Source: Pycnococcus provasolii (lineage: Eukaryota; Chlorophyta; Pseudoscourfieldiophyceae; Pseudoscourfieldiales; Pycnococcaceae). Taken from it: a stretch of 64,000 bases of DNA. The notes under the pieces are model-generated. The model saw nothing but the letters and a program-made list of their open reading frames with translations, was not told the DNA's origin and made no database searches. Shown here piece after piece: positions 55,623 through 64,000 of the stretch (positions are counted from its first letter, which is position 1; every line of letters starts with the position of its first letter). Position numbers and translations under genes: made by a program. Where the stretch lies: positions 310,001 to 374,000 of the forward strand of contig OW568878.1 of NCBI GenBank assembly GCA_938743325.2, in the 5' to 3' direction.

Positions 55623-57047
55623 TTACTGTAAGATGGGCTGGCTGGCATTCCAGCTATTTGCGCTGACGCTCGTGAGCATCTGGAAGACGGTGTCCTTTGC
55701 CAGAACGTACGGCGCGTTGATGGTCTCAAACAGCGCATCTGGAGTGAGCTTGCCGACGGGCCAGCGCGCGAGGTTTGCCTCCGCCGCCTCACGCCTCGTC
55801 TTCTTTCCAACGCCGCCGGCAGTTGGATCGAAGTACTCGCGAATGTCACCCCAGTAAAAGTCGAAGTTCGTCATGATCACGTAGTCTCCACGCTTGTTCT
55901 CTCCGACGCCCGGGTGGCCAAGCGTCTGCACGTGCGCGACGCGGTCTGGATCCTTGCTCAGCACCTTGCCCTTGCCAACACCGCTGAGGATGTTGTACTC
56001 CGGACTGCAGTACGGCGTGTCAGAAATCGTCTTGACGACGTCGTCGAAGCTGTCGTGCGTCTCCGCAATCTTGCGCAGTGACCAGCCGTTGAGAGGCCGC
56101 CCGCTGATGAGATGCTGGATCGTCTGTTCGTTGCCGCCCAGGTGATCGGTGAAACGCGTGTTGCGCTCAACCGTGAAGCCGTCAGCACCAGCCTTGTACG
56201 CGGTGATGACGCTCGTGTATCCCGCCGCCATCTGGCTGCGAAAAACCTCCTTTCCTCCTCGTGTGAACACGGCGACGTAGACGAGGTTCTTCATGATATC
56301 CAACGGGCTAAAGTCGAGGTTGCGTGCGTGGTACACGTTCCCGTCCGCGCACATTGCGACGATGCCTGTGCATCCTGGTCCTCTCCACGGAATGCGCTTG
56401 AGTGCGGCGTACTCTTCTGGAATGACGTCGACTTGTTTGTGGTGTTTTGTGCCGTTGATGACGGGTACCATGAGAGTTTGAAGTTCGTAAATCATCTGCA
56501 CAGCCTGCACGAATTCTCGAGGCAGGCGCGACCTTTCGACGAGTCCGTCAACTTCTTGCTGCTGCTCCTCGTTTTCGGGTCCACGTTTCTTGGAGATTTC
56601 GTACAGCACATCTAACAGTACGGCATCGTGCTCGAAGTACTGCCTGTAGAACTGCCAGACGGTCGCGTTCAAGTTCGTCGCTTTGTCCTGGAAGAGCGGC
56701 TCGTAGCGTTGCGACGGCGGCAGGTCCAGGTCAATTTCATATTGGGGGAGCAGACGATGGCCGTGTGCAGATGGTGGAGGCGCTTTCTTCCCAACTTTCT
56801 TTGATGATGACGATGACGACGAAGACATCACATCATCCCCAGGGCCATTCCCAATATGAGTAGAAGCACGAATTAATGCAGATGGAAGCACAGCAGGAGC
56901 ACGAGCGGCAGATGCACAACTGGAAGAGAAAAATGAAGAACCAGGTCCAAAGCAGACACAAAGAATGCACACATAAAAGCACACACAAAAAGAAAAAGAA
57001 AATGGAGGTGAAGGGCGAGCAGCACTGAGGACACGCACTTGAGCCAT
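55623..57047 (-). CDS. Acid ceramidase / N-acylethanolamine acid amidase family hydrolase
   Basis: 474 aa. A hydrophobic N-terminus (FSFSFCVCFYVCILCVCF) is probably a signal sequence, followed by a Ser/Lys-rich linker. Family core: PQYEIDLDLPPSQRY, then RGPGCTGIVAMCADGNVYHARNLDF. Cys226 is the N-terminal nucleophile created by self-cleavage in this Ntn-hydrolase family, and Arg242, Asn243 and Asp245 match conserved partners. YKAGADGFTVERNTR and QTIQHLISG also fit. Animal relatives split ceramide (ASAH1) or N-acylethanolamines (NAAA) in acidic organelles. Which substrate applies cannot be told from sequence. The NAAA reaction would release ethanolamine, the substrate of the ammonia-lyase encoded 3.4 kb away. 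Start ATG 57047. Confidence 0.9.
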   Translation of the reverse strand: MAQVRVLSAARPSPPFSFSFCVCFYVCILCVCFGPGSSFFSSSCASAARAPAVLPSALIRASTHIGNGPGDDVMSSSSSSSSKKVGKKAPPPSAHGHRLLPQYEIDLDLPPSQRYEPLFQDKATNLNATVWQFYRQYFEHDAVLLDVLYEISKKRGPENEEQQQEVDGLVERSRLPREFVQAVQMIYELQTLMVPVINGTKHHKQVDVIPEEYAALKRIPWRGPGCTGIVAMCADGNVYHARNLDFSPLDIMKNLVYVAVFTRGGKEVFRSQMAAGYTSVITAYKAGADGFTVERNTRFTDHLGGNEQTIQHLISGRPLNGWSLRKIAETHDSFDDVVKTISDTPYCSPEYNILSGVGKGKVLSKDPDRVAHVQTLGHPGVGENKRGDYVIMTNFDFYWGDIREYFDPTAGGVGKKTRREAAEANLARWPVGKLTPDALFETINAPYVLAKDTVFQMLTSVSANSWNASQPILQ

Positions 57048-57316
57048 GACTGCGCCTCCTGGGAAAAAAGTAAAGGTACACCTCCTGGGAATGGTGAATG
57101 GGAACGGGGAACTCGTCGGCCAGACCGACTTCTGAGAACTCGGAGCTGAGCTGAGCTGTCAGCCGAGAAACTCCCAAGGTGAGAAGGACCCGAACCCGAA
57201 CCCGAACCCCGAATAATCGGTCGGAGCTTGTCGGAATTAAATCAATGTCAACCGATGATGGCGCGCTAAACGTTCTAAATAATTTTTTTGCTACGGTACA
57301 CCTGCCTTTTTTGTCT

Positions 57317-58330
57317 TCACGAACCTTCTGCATCATCCATGGCTTTCTCGTACGCATGGTAGTCAATCACGGCGTACGTTTGCTCGCGCGTGTGCATGAG
57401 TTCTTTCTCCGCGCGAGCGTTTCCATCGTCGTTGATGATGGCGGCGTACACCTCCGCGGCAGCACGGCTCTGCGCGCGGAATGCGCTGAGCGGGTAGAGA
57501 GCGAGCGTGGCCCCCGCCGTCTTGAGCTGCTCGCCGGTGTACAGAGGCGTTTTACCAAACTCCGTCATATTCGCAAGGATCGGCACGGTTGGGCCAAGTT
57601 TTTCGCGGAACGCCTTGTATTGCTCGAGTTCTGTGAGTGCCTCGGGGAAGATGGCATCCGCACCCGCGTCGACGTACGCCTTTGCGCGCTCGAGCGCGCT
57701 GTCGATTCCCTCGACTGCCAACGCGTCGGTTCGCGCCATGATGACAAAGTCAGGGTCAGTTCGCGCCTCCACTGCGGCTGAGATGCGCGCGCACATTTCC
57801 TCCGTGGAGACGACCGCCTTGTTGGGTCTGTGTCCGCACCTTTTCGCGAGCACTTGGTCTTCGATGTGCACAGCCGCCGCGCCTGCGGAGATCATATCTT
57901 TGATGGCGCGTTTTATTGCGAACTGCGACGTTCCAAATCCGGTATCGATATCGACGAGGAGAGGTGTCGTTGGCGGCACGACACGCGTGATACGCCGTAC
58001 GTCTGTGAGCACGTCATCGAGCGTGGTGATTCCTAGGTCTGGGTACCCCATGGATCCGAGCGCGACACCTCCCCCTGAGACGTAGATCATGTCAAAGCCA
58101 GCTTGGTGAGCTTGCAGTGCGGTGTACGCGTTTAACGCACCGGCACACTTCAGAATGGGGGGAAGAAGGTCCCCTGACCCACCGGAAGCTGACCCACCGG
58201 AAGCTGACCCACCACCGGAAGATGACGACGATAACACCCCTGAGAATAACTGACGCAGACGCTTACAAGCACTTGTAGTTACCACACCACCACCACCACC
58301 ACCACCACCACGCATAGCGGCGGCGGACAT
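57317..58330 (-). CDS. 2-methylisocitrate lyase-type enzyme (PrpB / PEP mutase superfamily)
   Basis: 337 aa. The N-terminus is basic with Gly/Ser repeats (residues 1-52) and may be a mitochondrial or plastid presequence. The barrel has DIDTGFG (126-132, metal site), IEDQ (155-158) and KRCGHRPNK (162-170) with active-site Cys164; CGHRPNK is characteristic of 2-methylisocitrate lyase rather than isocitrate lyase, which is much larger. In the methylcitrate cycle the reaction splits 2-methylisocitrate into pyruvate and succinate, clearing propionyl-CoA. Plant and algal proteins of this branch may use other 2,3-dimethylmalate-like substrates. No other methylcitrate-cycle gene is in the window. Start ATG 58330. 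Confidence 0.88.
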   Translation of the reverse strand: MSAAAMRGGGGGGGGVVTTSACKRLRQLFSGVLSSSSSGGGSASGGSASGGSGDLLPPILKCAGALNAYTALQAHQAGFDMIYVSGGGVALGSMGYPDLGITTLDDVLTDVRRITRVVPPTTPLLVDIDTGFGTSQFAIKRAIKDMISAGAAAVHIEDQVLAKRCGHRPNKAVVSTEEMCARISAAVEARTDPDFVIMARTDALAVEGIDSALERAKAYVDAGADAIFPEALTELEQYKAFREKLGPTVPILANMTEFGKTPLYTGEQLKTAGATLALYPLSAFRAQSRAAAEVYAAIINDDGNARAEKELMHTREQTYAVIDYHAYEKAMDDAEGS

Positions 58331-58527
58331 CTGAAACTATTTTTTAAAAACCTTTACCTTTAAAGGCGCTGACACGGATGACACTGGTGTGTACCTGGCC
58401 AGCGCGGAGACAGAATTCTAGAAAACAAAACAGGTGAGAAAATACTGTGGTACTCTGAAAAAGTAACAGCCCAAAAAAGACGAGATCTGCGACGGGATAC
58501 AAAACCCGAACACATAACCCTAACACA

Positions 58528-58560
<33 letters not shown>

Positions 58561-58735
58561 CAGTACCCTCCGCTCCGTGTGTCAACAGAGACTTGTAAGT
58601 GTGTCGCTCGCACATGTGGATGGCTGGATGTGCGCACACTCTCAAAGTGAATGAAATATCAAATATACTGAATTTGTTTTTATTATACACGCAACACAAC
58701 ACAACACAACACAGCACAGCACTATGTAGGTGGTA
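58331..58735. other. Intergenic gap with a CCCTAA array
   Basis: It contains the telomere-like array described separately and an ACACAAC repeat (about 58690-58722). No gene is seen. Confidence 0.5.
58511..58560 (-). repeat. Interstitial CCCTAA telomere-like array
   Basis: Two CACATAACCCTAA units followed by about five CCCTAA/CCCTAAA units. It faces the opposite way to the TTAGGG array at 63421. Confidence 0.9.
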
Positions 58736-59380
58736 TTATAGGCCTGAGCTCTGAAAGCTCGCGATGATATTTAACAAGTCCATGATGGCCTGTCTTAGCG
58801 CCTTTGCAGTCTCCTCCTCAGGTTCGGGAATCGCACTCTCAGGTAAGCCGCACGAACGCGCTTGCGTCTTCACCACCACCCACTCCTGCCGTGCTCGCGC
58901 GAGCTGAACAAGCGCAGCCTCCGCCTTCGTCGACGCAGGGACAGACCGACGAACGAACTCGTTCAGCGGCTGCTTCTTGTCCTTTTCACCGTCCTTGTTC
59001 GTGTTCTGGGCGTGCTTGCTTTTTGGCTTGTCTGCGTCAGCTTTGTGCGCGCCTCCTCCGTCGCCGCCGTCGCCGCCGCCTCGCTTACTTTCCCCTCGTC
59101 CCTCTCTCTCGTTATTGCGGTGCGCGCACGTCACGACGAGCCAGCCTCTCGCCACGGCGTTCTGCCCTTGCTGCGCCGGCGCACCCGCCCACGGCGATCC
59201 CCCGCCTGGTCGTCGCCCCCTCTTGGCGCGACTCCAAGAGCATTCCCCCAGAGCAGTCGACGACAAAGTGCGACAAAGTGGCGGCGACAGTGGTGGAGTG
59301 GCGGCGCTAAGCTTAAGTTTCGCCGATCTATTACGGCATGTAGGAGTAAGCTGAATCCTCCTCCCTCTTAAGATGTACAT
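58736..59380 (-). CDS. Unrecognised 214-aa protein
   Basis: Not recognised. The first about 110 residues are Arg/Ser/Gly-rich and could be a plastid or mitochondrial presequence plus a Gly/Asp-rich linker. The last about 85 residues are ordered: LNEFVRRSVPASTKAEAALVQLARARQEWV, then ETAKALRQAIMDLLNIIASF, two helices. Start ATG 59380 is the first Met in frame. The C-terminal half looks like a real small helical domain; the N-terminal half is less sure. Confidence 0.5.
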   Translation of the reverse strand: MYILRGRRIQLTPTCRNRSAKLKLSAATPPLSPPLCRTLSSTALGECSWSRAKRGRRPGGGSPWAGAPAQQGQNAVARGWLVVTCAHRNNEREGRGESKRGGGDGGDGGGAHKADADKPKSKHAQNTNKDGEKDKKQPLNEFVRRSVPASTKAEAALVQLARARQEWVVVKTQARSCGLPESAIPEPEEETAKALRQAIMDLLNIIASFQSSGL

Positions 59381-60482
59381 CAACGTCAACAGCAACAACG
59401 ATCTGCAGTACTAATAAGAAGCAGGCACTCGTCGACGAAGAATGACCACAAGAGAAAACCACAATACCAGTAAAATAACGCAGACTAAAAATTGAGAATG
59501 AGAATGAGAATGAGAATGACACGTCGCCTGATGGGCTGGATCCAATTACGGTTTCGGGTCTTCGGGCTGCCAAGGCCCAACAACGAGGGAGCTTGCCTAA
59601 GGTAAGAACTACTGTATGTATGTCGCTTTTGGTGGAGTAACTCACGCACGCACGCACGCACGAAAAAACAAGCACAAGCACAAGCACTGTGAAGTGTGAA
59701 GCACAAGGCGGCGGCGAACACGCGACGAGGACGACGAGCGCGATCGGAAACCTTTACCAACATAAAGAGCAATAATAAACGAGCGATAGTACGGTTTTTA
59801 CAGGTGGTTTTTACCAACTCTCCACCTAAAAAGTATATTTATCATACCATCCTAGAAGTACATACCAATAGCTGGTATGTATGTAAACAGGATGAAGTTT
59901 ACATAGTGGTACTGTGAGTTTACCACCTGTTCACGTGTTCACGTGTTGTGTGTCGTTGTATCGTAGTGGTAGTGGGAACCGCGTCATCATGGCAGCACTA
60001 TCATGGCAGCAGTGGCATGGCAGCCCACCTTCGCAGCCCACCATGGCAGCAGTTGTATCATACCACGTACCAAATAGCAGTGGCAAGGTGCAGTGGCACA
60101 GTGGCAGCAAAAAACGCGTATCAACCTATCAGGTGGCACGGTGGCACGCGCGCGCGATAAACTTTACCATTAAAAAAAATGTAACAGCCTCTTCTTCGCC
60201 CAACGTTCGCCAACTTACTCGCGCCATGTTAAATTCCAGAATATTCCAGACTTCCAGCGACGGATTCCTACCTGTGTGCACTGAGGTGTGCACTGAGGTG
60301 TGCAGTGTGCACTGCTGATGGATGTTTGCGCTGGTTCATGAGCATGGTATGTATGTACATATGAGCAGGGAGGCAAAGTTCAACAACAAACAACAACTGC
60401 GGGCTGGTGACCTGGGAGGGAGATTGAGTGAACTCCTGCGCCATTTCGCCATCCGCGGCATCCCTCTCCAGGTGCTCGTCCC
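59381..60482. repeat. 1.1-kb gap with several short tandem repeats
   Basis: GAATGA-type repeat (about 59493-59519), ACGC repeat (59644-59662), CATGGCAGC repeats (about 59988-60052) and GTGCACTGAG repeats (about 60274-60316). No gene is seen; upstream DNA of the IQ/WW gene. Confidence 0.7.
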
Positions 60483-62336
60483 ATGCCCGGTGGTGGTGGT
60501 GGTGGTGGTGGTGGTAATCACAATAACAATGACGACGGCCAGTCACTACAAGAGCAGCAAGCGGCAAGACTCAGATACACGCTCGCGTCTCTCTCACGAC
60601 TCGAAATGGCACGCGCGGAAGACTTGAAACTTATGACCGCAGAGACGTCTGGCGACCCGGACGTCGCAACGCAGGCCATCTGGGAGTGCGAGTTGCGCGA
60701 GGAGTGGCGTGTGCAGCGTGAAGATGCCGCAATCAGACACATCGAGGGCGGCGTCGACCTCATGCAGCTCGCACTCAAGAAAGAAAAGAACCAAGAACAA
60801 GCTGTCGCGCCGCCGCCGCCGCCAACGTCAGAAGCAACGACAACGTCGCCAAATGCAAAGAGAAGGTCGACTGGCTTACCGTACTCGGCGAGAGAACGAA
60901 GAGTTGCTGTGCCTGCACGCCTTGGCGTCGATCGCGCGCGCGCACTGCGCGAAATGCAGGAAGAACAGGACATGCAGCGCGTGAGGTCGACGACGGCAAG
61001 GCACACGCACTCACCTACGCGCGTAGCGCAGCCGTCCTTCGCGGGAGCGTCGCGCGTATACGTCGTCAAGGGTCAAGGTCAACGGCCGCAGCAGTCGACA
61101 GGTGGCCCTCGCCCTACGTCCGCGCCAGCCGCAGCCAAGCCAAAGCAACCAAGCACAACGCATGATCGCCTGCTGCGCTCGACGCGTCGGCTGCGCACGG
61201 CGCTCGCAGCGCACACCGAGGATGACGGCGCGACGGCTGCAGTGACTGCTCTGAGAAACGGCGTCGAGGCGGCCCGAGCCGCGTTCGCCGATGCCATCAT
61301 CGCGGCGCGCGCACGCGCCGCCGCGTGCACACCCTCCGAGAGGGAGAAGCCTACGCCCGACGTGCGGCGCGCTTGGCAGCCTGCAACAGCGCTTCACCGC
61401 AACCTGGGAACCACCGCAGCCTCGCTGGAGCGTGCCGGGCAGCTTCGCATGCGAAGAGCCGCACAGCTTGTGCAGCGAGCTTGGCGTGTCAAGCTACGCC
61501 GGATAAAAGCCGAAAGGCGGCGACTCGCGATTGGTCGCCTAAAGCTGTCTGCGCGCGCGCGACGCGTGCAGCGCGCATGGCGTCGCTTCATGGCAAGGCG
61601 GCGAGCGCGCAATGGCGCGCTGGCGCGCCTGCTCTACCAGTCGTCCGCACGACGACTGCAGCGCTGGTGGCGGCGTTTGCGAAGACTCTGCGCATCGCGC
61701 GTGGCGCCTGCGTCGTCGATGCTCTCAGCTGACAACCGTCGTGCCGCCGCGGCGGCACTTCGCATCACTGCCGCTGCGCGCGGTTGGATTTATCGTCGCA
61801 TCGCGCGTCGCATGCGCTTAGCGTCGGAGGGGATGGCTCTCCGCACGCGTCGCCTCGACTTTGCTCGCAAGCGAGCAGTCGCGCTGGCCCTCGCACCACT
61901 TGATGCGCGGCTGCTTTCGGATTGTCATACGGCGCACGCGGAGATGATTTCGCTCGAGCAAGCTGCCAACACGGTGCCAGGCAAGGTGTGGTCAGCATTC
62001 GACAAGTGGGAAAAGGCTGCTCGCAAGACTGCAAGTCGGCAGCCTCTTCCGCGCGGCTGGGTGCCGCAGGTGGATCCCGCCACCGCACGTCTCTTCTTCC
62101 TCAACACTCGCACGGGAGCCTTTAGCCGCCTGCATCCTGCGGAGGCTGCGGCTCAGCCCGCTCTCGCCGCCGGACGTGAGAAGGCGCGCGCCGAGGTGGT
62201 ACGCCAGATTGCTCAGATCGAGTCACGCGCGGATGAGGTATCCTGGTTCCTCTCGCGTTCCCTCGAGGCCTCCGCCCTATCTCGTCGCGCCGTGCGCGCT
62301 CGCGTCGTTTCCAGCATGGCATCCCTCATTCAGTAA
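60483..62336 (+). CDS. IQ-motif protein with a C-terminal WW domain
   Basis: 617 aa. The N-terminal half is Gln/Thr/Ala-rich with short helices. From about residue 322 to 443 lie four degenerate IQ-type helices (AAQLVQRAWRVKLRR; ARRVQRAWRRFMARRR; SARRLQRWWRRLRR; LRITAAARGWIYRRIARR), which in other proteins bind calmodulin or myosin-type light chains. Near 518-549 a WW module reads LPRGWVPQVDPATARLFFLN followed by TGAFSRLHP. IQ-plus-WW proteins are often cytoskeletal or ciliary. No motor domain is present. Start ATG 60483 begins a Gly run (GGT microsatellite). The role is unknown. Confidence 0.72.
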   Translation: MPGGGGGGGGGNHNNNDDGQSLQEQQAARLRYTLASLSRLEMARAEDLKLMTAETSGDPDVATQAIWECELREEWRVQREDAAIRHIEGGVDLMQLALKKEKNQEQAVAPPPPPTSEATTTSPNAKRRSTGLPYSARERRVAVPARLGVDRARALREMQEEQDMQRVRSTTARHTHSPTRVAQPSFAGASRVYVVKGQGQRPQQSTGGPRPTSAPAAAKPKQPSTTHDRLLRSTRRLRTALAAHTEDDGATAAVTALRNGVEAARAAFADAIIAARARAAACTPSEREKPTPDVRRAWQPATALHRNLGTTAASLERAGQLRMRRAAQLVQRAWRVKLRRIKAERRRLAIGRLKLSARARRVQRAWRRFMARRRARNGALARLLYQSSARRLQRWWRRLRRLCASRVAPASSMLSADNRRAAAAALRITAAARGWIYRRIARRMRLASEGMALRTRRLDFARKRAVALALAPLDARLLSDCHTAHAEMISLEQAANTVPGKVWSAFDKWEKAARKTASRQPLPRGWVPQVDPATARLFFLNTRTGAFSRLHPAEAAAQPALAAGREKARAEVVRQIAQIESRADEVSWFLSRSLEASALSRRAVRARVVSSMASLIQ

Positions 62337-62627
62337 TAAAGTGTACTTTACTCTGTCCAGCGGTCGTCCATTCACACCATTCACTTTCACCATTCAGCCC
62401 ATTCACCGGTGCCATTCACTTCGCGTTTTTGTACATAGCGCAGGTGATTTCGAAGGTTGTATCACTCTATCAGGGCGCTTTCGTTGGCGTAGTAGTGAGG
62501 TCTCTACTTCGACCAGTTCGTTACACTGGATTCTTAATTATGTAGTCAGTCACATGTTGTTCACTCGCGCAGTCTTTCAATGGACACTGCGTGCAACAGT
62601 CCGACCGGGTAGGTTACCACCTAGAGC

Positions 62628-63284
62628 TCATAGTCCGTATGCGCCCGTAATCTTCAAGCTCCCGTTGGCGTAGGTGATGTTGACGGACTCGCCCGCGAGA
62701 CTGAGGTACCCAAAGCGAATGGATGTTGTGATGGAACCGTGCCCGAGCAAGTCCGTGAAGTCTTCCGTGGTCATCTTGCCTCCCTTGGCTTTTTCTGTTG
62801 GCTCCAAGCCCCGAAATGCCCGGAACGTAGCTTCATCGCACAGAGCGTCCCACGACCAGCGCGGCTTCGTGCCGTGTTTGCACGACGGCTTCCACTTCAT
62901 TTGCGACTTGATGGCGCGGTATGCCATCGTCTTGAGTTTCGTCGCCTGCGCCTTCGCCTGCTGGAGGCTGGTTCCCGCCGGCGCCGCACCGCCCGCGCCC
63001 CCCGCGGTCACCACCTTTTCTTTGGACTTTTCGTCCTGGAGCGCCTTCTTTAGGCGCTTCACTTCTTCCTGCAGCTTTTTGATTTCGCCGTCTTGCTCTT
63101 CGATGCGACGCTGCGACTTCTTGAGCATCAGCATCAGCGAGGCATCATCTTCATTTGCATCTTCACTTGCATCTTCAGCATCCCCCCCATCGGACGGAAT
63201 ACGCGCGCGCTTGTTCGAGGAAGGCGACACCTGAAGGATCCCACAGCAGGTGTGCTGAGCATTCACGTCCAGCGAATGCAGCAT
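62628..63284 (-). CDS. Coiled-coil protein with an unrecognised C-terminal domain
   Basis: 218 aa. A short N-terminus and acidic stretch (GGDAEDASEDANEDDAS) lead to a coiled coil (LKKSQRRIEEQDGEIKKLQE and on), an Ala/Gly linker, then about 100 ordered residues: AYRAIKSQMKWKPSCKHGTK, WSWDALCDEATFRAFRGL, MTTEDFTDLLGHGSITTSIR and GYLSLAGESVNITYANGSLK. This last part looks like a compact mixed fold, but no family is recognised. Start ATG 63284; the extension to 63305 uses GTG. It converges on the IQ/WW gene with a 291-nt gap. Confidence 0.6.
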   Translation of the reverse strand: MLHSLDVNAQHTCCGILQVSPSSNKRARIPSDGGDAEDASEDANEDDASLMLMLKKSQRRIEEQDGEIKKLQEEVKRLKKALQDEKSKEKVVTAGGAGGAAPAGTSLQQAKAQATKLKTMAYRAIKSQMKWKPSCKHGTKPRWSWDALCDEATFRAFRGLEPTEKAKGGKMTTEDFTDLLGHGSITTSIRFGYLSLAGESVNITYANGSLKITGAYGL

Positions 63285-64000
63285 GGCGTTTGACTGACGT
63301 GACACGTGTGACGTAGTTTAGAAAAGTACAGTATATCTGTCACAATGGATTTCAAAAACAAAACAAAACAAAACAGGAGGAGGGGATCCGAAAATGCCAG
63401 GAGAAAGGAGAGCAGAGGGGGTTAGGGTTAGGGTTAGGGTTAGGGTTAGGGTTCGCTACCTTTCCCTGGCTGGCCCTCTTTTTTCCGTTTTGCTTCCTTC
63501 TCTTCTCCTGAGCCGGCTTCGGCTTCGGCTTGTCTTGTCGTTCCCCTCTTTCGTTCCCGCCAATTACCAACTATTACAGTAATTTAGTATTGACGCCCTT
63601 TATTGTATACTTTTTAGTCTATGTAGCGTTGGTCATCGCAGTGCTCACGTGACTGACCCCAGGGCAGGGGGGGCTGGGGGAGGTTGTGACGTTACGTTGT
63701 TCTCTCTAAACCTTTATTTTACTTTGGATCAAGTTTACGCGGAATCCGCGCGTCCTCCCACCATCTCGTCCCACCGCGGCGTCCTCCTTCCTACCACCCG
63801 GGTAAAGTTTACTCTGCATCCCACGGGCCTCCCACGGGTGAGACTTGAAAAACGTGAAAATCAAGAAAAGGGAAAACTGGACACGCCTTCCAAGTTCCAA
63901 CAGGCAACAGGCCGGGCCAATGATGTATTCACGTGATCACGACACACTCTCTCACCTTGAGAGAGCGCAAAGAGGTGGCGCAACAACTCCAACAAGGTGC
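63285..64000. other. Right edge, no gene seen
   Basis: Upstream DNA of the coiled-coil gene, an AAAAC repeat (about 63355-63374), the TTAGGG array and unassigned sequence to the window end. Open frames here do not look like protein. Confidence 0.45.
63421..63453 (+). repeat. Interstitial TTAGGG telomere-like array
   Basis: Just over five perfect TTAGGG units. It lies 130 nt upstream of the coiled-coil gene, in the opposite orientation to the array at 58511-58560. Confidence 0.95.

Noticed and set aside
1-64000. tRNA, rRNA, CRISPR or riboswitch
   Set aside because: No cloverleaf with a T-loop GTTCRA pattern in the right setting, no rRNA core sequence, no regularly spaced direct repeats with unique spacers.

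Overview
The window looks like nuclear DNA of a compact, GC-rich unicellular eukaryote, most likely a green-lineage microalga (prasinophyte-like). Support comes from a plant-type GDP-mannose 3,5-epimerase, a plastid-type DUF1995 protein, BASS/SLC10A7-like and triose-phosphate-translocator-family carriers, a WASH1 homologue, near-absence of introns (one clear 55-nt spliceosomal intron), very short gaps between genes (36 to 55 nt between several convergent stops), and short TTAGGG-type arrays in intergenic DNA. The species assignment is inference; no rRNA or tRNA gene was recognised.

Layout. 1-13 kb: WASH1, a bile-acid/sodium symporter-family carrier, a decayed LTR retroelement, a D-2-hydroxyacid dehydrogenase, a class-I-like glutamine synthetase homologue, an AT-rich island (about 8.94-10.56 kb) with a GIY-YIG endonuclease gene and a perfect 38-bp inverted repeat, and an HBS1-like GTPase. 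13-18 kb: universal stress protein, a reverse-transcriptase fossil, and a DUF1995/coiled-coil/zinc-knuckle protein. 18-29 kb: a run of glycan-type genes (two Golgi-type sulfotransferases, one with a WW domain; a DUF273-like glycosyltransferase with an apparent frameshift; a nucleotide-sugar/TPT-family carrier; GDP-mannose epimerase) plus a seven-repeat RCC1 propeller. 29-36 kb: a large unknown membrane protein, an AP2-like stub beside a retroelement RNase H fossil, a CMC4-like twin CX9C protein only 6 nt upstream of another ORF, and a long-chain acyl-CoA synthetase.

36-50 kb holds three diverged paralogues (907, 1240 and 1276 aa) with one architecture: a single EF-hand, one membrane span, a very large ectodomain and a Cys-rich tail that is knottin-like in two of them. 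I do not recognise this family, and it is the strongest candidate for something undescribed. 50-64 kb: a fused EutB-EutC ethanolamine ammonia-lyase, a low-complexity acidic/RGG-like protein, an FBXO7-like F-box protein, an acid ceramidase/N-acylethanolamine amidase homologue, a 2-methylisocitrate-lyase-type enzyme, an IQ+WW protein, and two proteins without an assigned function.

Working hypotheses: 18-29 kb may be a loose cluster for sulfated cell-surface or wall polysaccharide. The amidase (releasing ethanolamine plus fatty acid), the ammonia-lyase (ethanolamine to acetaldehyde plus ammonia) and the acyl-CoA synthetase could form a lipid/ethanolamine salvage route. Both are inferences from family membership and proximity only.
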